This document shows positions 58,158 to 64,000 of a DNA stretch of 64,000 bases, in pieces. Source of the DNA: Paenibacillus sp. YN15. Lineage in GTDB: Bacteria; Bacillota; Bacilli; Paenibacillales; NBRC-103111. Location: contig NZ_QMFA01000011.1 of NCBI RefSeq assembly GCF_003285005.1, positions 62,001 to 126,000 on the forward strand, in the 5' to 3' direction. Made by a program: the position numbers and the translations under genes. Numbering within the stretch: the first letter of the stretch is position 1; each line of letters begins with the position of its first letter. The notes under the pieces were generated by a model. It did no database searches. It saw nothing but the letters and a program-made list of their open reading frames with translations, and was not told where the DNA came from.

Positions 58158-59943
58158 GGCTATCCTTCCTTTCCAGCGGAATATGAACCAGAACCCGCGT
58201 GCCCCGCTGCGGCTCACTTTCCATTTCCAGCCCGTAACCTTCTCCAAAAGCCAGCACAATCCGTTCCCGGATATTCGATAAGCCAATGCCGTTGCCCTTG
58301 GACTGCACCTCGCCGCGGCGCACCCGCTCCAGCATTTCGGGGGCCATGCCCGGCCCGTTATCCTCCACGGCCACCAGCAGATGATCCGACTCCTCCCGGG
58401 CGCGGATGGTGATATGGCAAGGGTTCACCATAGGCTCCAGGGCATGGTGGATGGCATTCTCCACCAGGGGCTGCAGCGTAAGCTTGGGGATGGGACAGGA
58501 ATAAAAATGCTGGGGCACATCCTGAGCATACACCAGCCGCTCCTCGAAGCGGGTTTGCTGGATGGTCAGATAATGGCGGATGATGTCCAGCTCCTGGCCC
58601 AGGGTTACGATAGACTCCTTCTGGCTGATGGAGTTCCGCAGCAGAAACCCGAGGGATTCCACCATCCGGGAAATTTGCGGCTGGCCGCCCATTTTGGCCT
58701 CCCAATTGATGGACTCCAGGGTGTTGTACAAAAAATGGGGGTTGATCTGGGCCTGCAGCGCCTTGAACTGGGTCTCCTTGATGGTCAGCTGTTTGGCGTA
58801 ATTCTCATGGATCAGCTCGTCAATCTGCTGGATCATGATCCGGAAGGTCCGGTGCAGCTGCCCCACCTCATCCTTATTCAGATTATTGCCCACCGTCAGA
58901 TCGGCAATGCCCTCTGTGGAAAAATCCCCTTTTTGCACCTGCTTCATTCTGCCAATCAGCTCCTCGATGGGACCGGTTATGCCTTGGGCCACCCGGAAGG
59001 CCAGCAGAATAATCACTAACATGCTGGCGGAGAAAACGGCGATCAGCAGATTTTTCATCCAGGAAATCCGCTCAAAAATGCTGTCGAAGGGGATAATGCT
59101 GGAGTAAATCCAGCCAGTATAGCCCGATATCATCTGAGATACAAAAATCTTATGGCCGTTTTCATTCCTCACTTCATAAGGCTTGGCCAAAGGCTTCTGC
59201 AAAAAGTCCTGCTGGGAGCCCACAAGGGAATCCGTGCCGGAAAAGATCAGACCCTTGCCCGTGGAAATCAGCAGCTCCCCGGAGGCCAGCTCCGAGCCGG
59301 CAGCCACATTGTGGACAACCTCGTTTATGCGGACGCGGACCACCAACACCCCCAGCGTCTCCAAATCCAGTCTCAGGTTAGAGTTATAGGAGCGGATGAG
59401 CCGGACAGCCACCAGATAGGGATCCCCTTCCATAGGAAGCATCCAGCGCATTTTGCCTTCTCCCAGGCTGGCCTCATTCCAGATGCTTCGTTTGTATTCC
59501 TCTGTCCAGATCGCCTCCCGGCCGGCAGAGATAATGTTGCCGGACAAATCCATAATGTCCGCGGTGGCCATATATTTTTCGGAGCCGGCAGATTGAACCA
59601 GGCGCACAATGATGTCATCGCGGATTTTGTGGCGCTCGTAATTCATTTCGGAGGGATCGGCCCGGAGAGCGTTCAGGCTGCTCTGGATGGTGGGATCGAT
59701 GGCGATATTGAAGCTGGTATTTTCAATGCCTCTAAGCTCATTCTCAATACTGTTGGCCGTCAGGTTCAGCACCTGGGAGGAGCGTTCGTAAATCTGCCGG
59801 TCATAAATGGAATAGGCATATTGAAGCACGCCGTAAGTCAGCATAATACAACCGATCATAATGGAAAAAAGCATAATAAACAGCTTCAGCTTAATCCGCA
59901 GGTTCCGGTAAAACTGTGTAATGGAATGGAATAGCTTTCCCAT
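58150..59943 (-). CDS. YesM-type sensor histidine kinase
   Basis: A 597-residue membrane sensor: first helix at ~18-40 (LFIMLFSIMIGCIMLTYGVL), extracellular dCache-like region to ~290, second helix at ~300-320 (LIAVFSASMLVIILLAFRVA), HAMP, His box QINPHFLYNTLESINWEAK (His near residue 403) and HATPase_c (VENAIHHALEP, DNGPGM, GNGIGLSNIRERI). Partner of the following YesN-type regulator. The signal is probably an oligosaccharide outside the cell. Start ATG 59943 after GGGTGGAG. Confidence 0.93.
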   Translation of the reverse strand: MGKLFHSITQFYRNLRIKLKLFIMLFSIMIGCIMLTYGVLQYAYSIYDRQIYERSSQVLNLTANSIENELRGIENTSFNIAIDPTIQSSLNALRADPSEMNYERHKIRDDIIVRLVQSAGSEKYMATADIMDLSGNIISAGREAIWTEEYKRSIWNEASLGEGKMRWMLPMEGDPYLVAVRLIRSYNSNLRLDLETLGVLVVRVRINEVVHNVAAGSELASGELLISTGKGLIFSGTDSLVGSQQDFLQKPLAKPYEVRNENGHKIFVSQMISGYTGWIYSSIIPFDSIFERISWMKNLLIAVFSASMLVIILLAFRVAQGITGPIEELIGRMKQVQKGDFSTEGIADLTVGNNLNKDEVGQLHRTFRIMIQQIDELIHENYAKQLTIKETQFKALQAQINPHFLYNTLESINWEAKMGGQPQISRMVESLGFLLRNSISQKESIVTLGQELDIIRHYLTIQQTRFEERLVYAQDVPQHFYSCPIPKLTLQPLVENAIHHALEPMVNPCHITIRAREESDHLLVAVEDNGPGMAPEMLERVRRGEVQSKGNGIGLSNIRERIVLAFGEGYGLEMESEPQRGTRVLVHIPLERKDSHV

Positions 59944-60039
59944 GCTCCACCCCTCTCCGGGAATTTACCCATAGATATTCCCATTTTCATTATACCGGAA
60001 CCATGGGGTTGTCCAAAGGGAAAAAGCAGTGCCGAATGT

Positions 60040-60088
60040 TGAAAAAGCCGACTTGAAGCCATCCCTTTGTTTGGGATGGCAAGCGGCT
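60040..60088 (-). terminator. Terminator of the GGT-like gene
   Basis: On the minus strand AAGCCG..TGCCATCCC, loop, GGGATGGC...CGGCTTTTT. Confidence 0.75.
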
Positions 60089-60121
60089 TTACTCATGTAT
60101 ATGCTGCTGCCCGGCGCAATC

Positions 60122-61711
60122 TCACCACCCGATGACGGAGCCGTCGCCCCGCGGGTCTGTTCCTCCCTCCAGGCAGCCGTTCTCATTCACCCGAATAGCG
60201 TGGACGTGGCCCATAAGCCTGTCGAAGGGCTTCACTGTTTTCACCTGGTGCCCCGCCTGCTTCAGCTTGTCCATCACCTCGCCCGGCAGCCGCTTTTCCA
60301 GCTTCAGCTCCGTGGCCTGCTCTCCCCAGGTCCTCCCCCACAGCCAGCGCGGCTCATTAATCGCCTCCTGGGGGTCCATGCCGTAATCAAGCATCCGGGT
60401 AAGCATCGCCGTTTGGGTCTGAGGCTGGCCGTCGCCGCCCTGGCCTCCGTAAAGAATGGCCGGTTTCCCCTCCCGCAGGGCCATGGCCGGCATCAGGGTG
60501 TGAAAGCAGCGTTTGCCCGGCTCCAGCACGTTGGGATGCCGCGGGTCCAGGGAAAAGTGGGAGCCCCGGTTTTGCAGCAGGATGCCGGTATCCCCCGCCG
60601 TCACCAAGGAGCCGAATTCATGGAAAAGGCTCTGCATGAAGGAAACCGCATTGCCGTCCTTGTCCATCACAGCCGCAAACGCCGCGTCTTCCCCCATGGC
60701 CGCTGCTTTCCGGTCCGCAGCCGCCCGGCTCAGGCTAATATCGGCAAACCGGCTGCAGGCGTAATCCTTGGACAGCAAGCGGTCCAACGGAACGGGATGG
60801 AATGCGGGATCGGCAAGGTAACGGTCCCGGTCCTGCAGGCCGGTCTTCAGCGCTTCCACCAGCAGATGGTAATATTCATAAGAGCCGTGGGGAACGGCGC
60901 TTATGTCCGTATGCCCGAGTATATGCAGCGCCAGAATGCCGGCAAAGCCTTGGGAGTTGGGAGGGGCCTGGCAGATTTCATAGCCCCGGTAGGCGCCGGT
61001 GACAGGCAGGGTCCAGTCGCCGGAATGGGCAGCGAAATCCTCCATGGTCAGCAACCCGCCCTGTGCCTGCAAATCCTCCGTAATAGCCCGGCCAAGCTCC
61101 CCCTTGTAAAAAACATCCCTTCCGCCTGCCGCCAGCTTCCGCAGGCTTTCCCCCAGCTGCCGCTGGAAGAGCCTCGTACCGGTCTGGGGAATCTTGCCCC
61201 CGGGCAGGTACACCCTGGCCGTGCCGCTGTGCATGGAAAGCATCAGCGCCCGCTCCGACAGGGCTCCGTGCAAATGGGGGGCCACAGGCATGCCGTCGAC
61301 GGCATAGCGGACAGCCGGCTCCAGCACCTCTGCCAGCGGCATGGTGCCGTACTCCCGCAGCACCGCCTCCCAGCCGTCAACCATTCCCGGCACGACAAGG
61401 GCGCTTTTGGGGCCCCGCGCAGGAAGCACCGCCTCCCCGGCAAACCGCTCGCGGGCCGCCAGACGGCCGGCACGTCCGCTGGCATTGTACACCCGGACGG
61501 CTCCGTCCCCCCGGTGGTAGGTCATCCAAAAGGCGTCCCCGCCCAGCCCGGCCATATGCGGATACACCACCGCCAGACAGGCGCTGACTGCCACCGCGGC
61601 ATCAAAAGCATTGCCGCCCTTCATGAGCATCCCCGCTCCGGCGGCAGTAGCCAGATGATGAGGACTTACAACCATCGCTTCCGTACCCGACACAGCTTTA
61701 AGGCTCATCAT
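60122..61711 (-). CDS. Gamma-glutamyltransferase-family protein lacking the expected catalytic threonine
   Basis: A 529-residue Ntn-hydrolase-family protein. Substrate-side motifs are present: GGNAFDAAVAVSACLAVVYP, GLGGDAFWM, LPPG-like QAPPNSQGFAGILAL, and VSFMQSLFHEFGSLVTAGDTGILLQNRG, GGQGGDGQPQTQTAMLTRMLDYGMDPQEAINEPR. At the self-cleavage site, where the family has an Asp-Thr or Gly-Thr before xHxxVVD, the sequence is GEDAAFAAVMDKDGN, with Ala343 (codon GCG, 60685-60683) in place of Thr. Self-processing and catalysis would be lost unless another residue serves. No signal peptide, as in the YwrD-like branch. Start ATG 61711, six bases after AAGGAG. Confidence 0.85.
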   Translation of the reverse strand: MMSLKAVSGTEAMVVSPHHLATAAGAGMLMKGGNAFDAAVAVSACLAVVYPHMAGLGGDAFWMTYHRGDGAVRVYNASGRAGRLAARERFAGEAVLPARGPKSALVVPGMVDGWEAVLREYGTMPLAEVLEPAVRYAVDGMPVAPHLHGALSERALMLSMHSGTARVYLPGGKIPQTGTRLFQRQLGESLRKLAAGGRDVFYKGELGRAITEDLQAQGGLLTMEDFAAHSGDWTLPVTGAYRGYEICQAPPNSQGFAGILALHILGHTDISAVPHGSYEYYHLLVEALKTGLQDRDRYLADPAFHPVPLDRLLSKDYACSRFADISLSRAAADRKAAAMGEDAAFAAVMDKDGNAVSFMQSLFHEFGSLVTAGDTGILLQNRGSHFSLDPRHPNVLEPGKRCFHTLMPAMALREGKPAILYGGQGGDGQPQTQTAMLTRMLDYGMDPQEAINEPRWLWGRTWGEQATELKLEKRLPGEVMDKLKQAGHQVKTVKPFDRLMGHVHAIRVNENGCLEGGTDPRGDGSVIGW

Positions 61712-61872
61712 TGACCACTCCTTGCTTCATCTCTTAGTTAAAATAATAATCGTTGTTCAAAAAATTTTCATCTTTTTGAGGTAAAAATCCCAGGTTCTCC
61801 CCACTATCCCCTGCGCTCAGGCACTCTACGCTCCCCCCGCTGGCACCTGCACTCCGAGTACCCGTTTTCGTG

Positions 61873-61998
61873 ACTCCCCCTGCACTCCGAGCACCCACAC
61901 CGTTTTCTTGGCTCCCCCTGCACTCCGAGCACCCACACCGTTTTCTTGGCTCCCCCTGCACTCCGAGCACCCACACCGTTTTCTTGGCTCCCCCTCCC
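61873..61998. repeat. 38-bp tandem repeat, three units plus partial ones
   Basis: Unit CTCCCCCTGCACTCCGAGCA followed by CCCACACCGTTTTCTTGG occurs three times almost without change, with a fourth partial unit and a decayed one before it (61827-61870). 38 is not a multiple of three, so the minus-strand open frame across it is not a gene. The 500-bp gap 61712-62211 holds only this and the gcvH terminator. Confidence 0.8.
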
Positions 61999-62143
61999 CT
62001 TAAGGTCACTCCATCGCCTTTCTCTACTATCCCCTGTACTCAGGTTTGGGCTCTAATTGGCCCATACCGTTGAGGATACAGCCTCTTCCTGAGCGAAGGG
62101 GAGAGTATGCGAAGGGCGGGGAAAACCCCTTATACAGCACAAA

Positions 62144-62181
62144 ACACCGTTTGCGCTTCCCGGAGGAAGCGCAAACGGTGT
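62144..62181 (-). terminator. Terminator of the gcv operon
   Basis: A perfect 17-bp stem ACACCGTTTGCGCTTCC / GGAAGCGCAAACGGTGT with a four-base loop, followed on the minus strand by TTTGTG, 30 bp after gcvH. Confidence 0.8.
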
Positions 62182-62211
62182 CCCATGATACCCTATAGAG
62201 CACTAAACCAA

Positions 62212-62598
62212 TTATTCCACAAGGGCCTTGTAGGCTGCGGGATCAAGCAGGCTGCCAACCGCCGCCGCGGCGGACTCCACCTGAATTTCCGCAATCCACC
62301 CGCCTTCGTAGGGTTCTGCATTCACCAGCTCGGGCTGATCCAGCAGGGCTTCATTCACCTTAATCACCTTGCCGCCAACCGGGCTATAGAGGTCGGATAC
62401 CGTCTTTACAGACTCGATGGAGCCCAGGCTGTCCCCCGGCGCAACAGCTGCGCCGATCTCCGGCAGCTCCACGAACACAATATCGCCCAACTGGATTTGC
62501 GCATAATCCGTAATCCCGATGCGTACGGTGTTTTCGTCTGCGGCCAACGCCCATTCATGCTCTTCCGTGTAGCCCAAACCTTCCCTGATCTCGCTCAT
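62212..62598 (-). CDS. gcvH: Glycine cleavage system H protein
   Basis: A 128-residue lipoyl carrier that shuttles the aminomethyl group between P, T and L proteins. The lipoylation site is Lys65 in GSIESVKTVSDLYSPVGG; YTEEHEWAL opens the domain and YEGGWIAEIQ closes it. It lies 81 bp after gcvPB, so it is probably the last gene of a gcv operon; in Bacillus gcvH is usually separate. Start ATG 62598 after GGAGGCG. Confidence 0.95.
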   Translation of the reverse strand: MSEIREGLGYTEEHEWALAADENTVRIGITDYAQIQLGDIVFVELPEIGAAVAPGDSLGSIESVKTVSDLYSPVGGKVIKVNEALLDQPELVNAEPYEGGWIAEIQVESAAAAVGSLLDPAAYKALVE

Positions 62599-62679
62599 CT
62601 TCCTACGCGCCTCCTCATTTCGCCTTACCTTATATATTCTCTTCGCCGCCGGATATGAAATTCCCTGCTGACCGCGGCG

Positions 62680-64000
62680 TCATCCGCAGCTGCAGTTAAG
62701 CACCGGCTTCCGGGCCGCCGCCGTTTCATCCAGACGCTTGACTACCGTTTCGTAAGGGGCGTTTTTCACCAGCTCCGGGTCCCGGGCCGCCTCCTCCACA
62801 ATCTGGATCATCGTGTCGATAAACCCGTCCAGCGCCTCCTTGCTCTCCGTCTCCGTGGGCTCGATCATGATGCACTCCTCCACATTCAGCGGAAAATAAA
62901 TCGTGGGCGGATGATAGCCGAAATCCAGCAGCCGTTTGGCCACATCCAGCGTACGAACCCCGTACTGCTTCAGATTTTTGCCGGAGAGGACAAATTCATG
63001 CTTGCACACGCCGGGGTACGGCACATAGAAGTAAGGCTCCAGCCGCTTGCGCATATAGTTGGCGTTCAGCACCGCGCATTCGGACACCCGCTTCAGCCCC
63101 TCCGGGCCGTAAGAGCGGATGTAGGCATACGCCCGAACCAGAATCCCGAAGTTGCCGTAATAGGATTTCACCCGTCCGATGGAGTCGGGACGGTGCCAAT
63201 CCCAGAAGTATGCGCCATCCTCCTCCCGGCGGCCCACCACAGGCTTCGGCAGGAAGGGAATCAGCTTCTCCTTTACCCCCACCGGCCCTGCGCCCGGTCC
63301 TCCGCCGCCGTGGGGAGTGCTCATGGTTTTGTGCAAATTGAGATGGACCACATCGAAACCCATGTCCCCCGGCCGGGTAATCCCCATAATGGCGTTGGAG
63401 TTGGCGCCGTCATAATAGAGCAGGCCTCCGGCCTCGTGAACAATCCCGGCAATCTCCGCAATGTTGCGCTCGAACAGCCCCAGGGTGCTGGGGTTGGTCA
63501 GCATCAGCGCGGCGGTGTCCGGGCCAACCGCGGCCTGCAGCGCCGCCAAATCCACCATCCCGCCTGCATCGGAGGGGATGGTCAGGGTCTCGAAGCCAGC
63601 GGCGGTGGCGCTGGCGGGATTGGTGCCGTGGGACGAGTCCGGCACCAGCACCTTAGTGCGCCGTTCGCCCCGGCTCTCATGGTAGGCGCGGATGAGCATC
63701 AGCCCGGTCCATTCGCCATGGGCGCCGGCGGCCGGCTGCAGGGTTACCGCGTCCATGCCTGTGAGCGCGGCCAGGTCCTGCTGCAGCGTGTACAGCAGCT
63801 CCAGCGCGCCCTGCACCGACGCCTCCGGCTGGTACGGATGAATCCGGGCAAAGCCGGGAAGCCGGGCGGCGTCCTCGTTCAGCTTGGGGTTATATTTCAT
63901 GGTGCAGGAGCCCAACGGGTAAAATCCGTTGTCCACACCGAAATTCCGCCGGGACAGCTCCGTATAATGGCGGACCACATCCACCTCGGACAGCTCCGGC
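62680..64000 (-). CDS. gcvPB: Glycine dehydrogenase (decarboxylating) subunit 2, N-terminus beyond window
   Basis: About 440 visible residues of the PLP-dependent P-protein subunit 2 (family length about 490); the frame is open through the right edge. It shows [46 protein letters not shown], the PLP-binding segment [21 protein letters not shown] with the Schiff-base Lys, and [15 protein letters not shown] near the end. With subunit 1, expected just beyond the edge, it decarboxylates glycine and loads the H protein encoded downstream. Confidence 0.95.
   Translation of the reverse strand, partial: PELSEVDVVRHYTELSRRNFGVDNGFYPLGSCTMKYNPKLNEDAARLPGFARIHPYQPEASVQGALELLYTLQQDLAALTGMDAVTLQPAAGAHGEWTGLMLIRAYHESRGERRTKVLVPDSSHGTNPASATAAGFETLTIPSDAGGMVDLAALQAAVGPDTAALMLTNPSTLGLFERNIAEIAGIVHEAGGLLYYDGANSNAIMGITRPGDMGFDVVHLNLHKTMSTPHGGGGPGAGPVGVKEKLIPFLPKPVVGRREEDGAYFWDWHRPDSIGRVKSYYGNFGILVRAYAYIRSYGPEGLKRVSECAVLNANYMRKRLEPYFYVPYPGVCKHEFVLSGKNLKQYGVRTLDVAKRLLDFGYHPPTIYFPLNVEECIMIEPTETESKEALDGFIDTMIQIVEEAARDPELVKNAPYETVVKRLDETAAARKPVLNCSCG

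Noticed and set aside
61734-62009. Minus-strand ORF of 91 codons
   Set aside because: It is produced by a 38-bp tandem repeat that changes frame each unit, and no ribosome site precedes it.

Overview
The window looks like chromosome from a Paenibacillus-type bacterium (Bacillota, Paenibacillaceae); this is inferred from gene content, since no marker gene for taxonomy is present. Supporting signs are AGGAGG-type ribosome sites with frequent TTG/GTG starts, two YesM/YesN-type two-component systems beside LplABC-type sugar importers that lack their own ATPase, an SLH-domain surface protein, a CcpN/PPDK-regulator pair, a self-contained fructose PTS, GH94 and GH51 enzymes, and a NucB-type DNase. 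No rRNA, tRNA, phage or complete insertion sequence was seen.

Layout. 1-9.3 kb: the araR repressor (cut by the left edge), an esterase-like hydrolase, a DeoR regulator with kduD, a secreted alanine-rich protein, an orphan SARP-type response regulator, and the ccpN/PPDK-regulator operon divergent from glpX. 9.3-12.2 kb: a small unknown gene, a hydrolase and an M48 protease. 12.3-20 kb: an oligosaccharide ABC importer and its two-component system. 20.4-24.5 kb: a LacI regulator and cellobiose phosphorylase sharing operator-like sites. 25.3-31.3 kb: fruR-fruK-EIIBC-EIIA-HPr-EI. 31.7-34.8 kb: an APH-family kinase, NucB-like DNase and a PadR/membrane-protein pair. 34.8-35.8 kb: two tandem type I toxin/antisense-RNA modules. 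35.8-39.8 kb: a sensory-rhodopsin-transducer-family protein, GH51 arabinofuranosidase, a Cys-rich protein and a second HisRS behind a His-codon leader ORF. 39.8-43 kb: a methyltransferase, an acetyltransferase and a CNNM/CorC-family transporter preceded by an acidic-proline leader ORF. 43-51 kb: a Gfo/Idh/MocA oxidoreductase with AraC regulator, a large lipoprotein, an anion permease and an SLH protein. 51-60 kb: a second sugar importer with two-component system, split by an ABC exporter gene. 60-64 kb: a gamma-glutamyltransferase-like protein lacking the expected catalytic Thr, and glycine-cleavage genes gcvPB (cut by the right edge) and gcvH.

Biology. The gene set describes a plant-polysaccharide degrader: it senses and imports oligosaccharides through two importer/sensor pairs, cleaves cellobiose by phosphorolysis and arabinosides by hydrolysis, handles pectin-derived ketosugars, takes up fructose, and switches between glycolysis and gluconeogenesis through CcpN and glpX.

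Most worth following up: (1) an upstream ORF starting MDDDPEPRE before the CNNM/CorC gene, ending beside a hairpin that covers the gene's ribosome site, which resembles the Mg2+-sensing MgtL leader; (2) tandem type I toxin modules with identical toxins but re-engineered leaders; (3) a dispersed element of four 15-bp palindromic cores at exactly 50-62-50 bp spacing, found three times; (4) a His-codon leader ORF and terminator before the second HisRS; (5) a shared OmpR-family-type promoter that in one place seems to drive only a short RNA.
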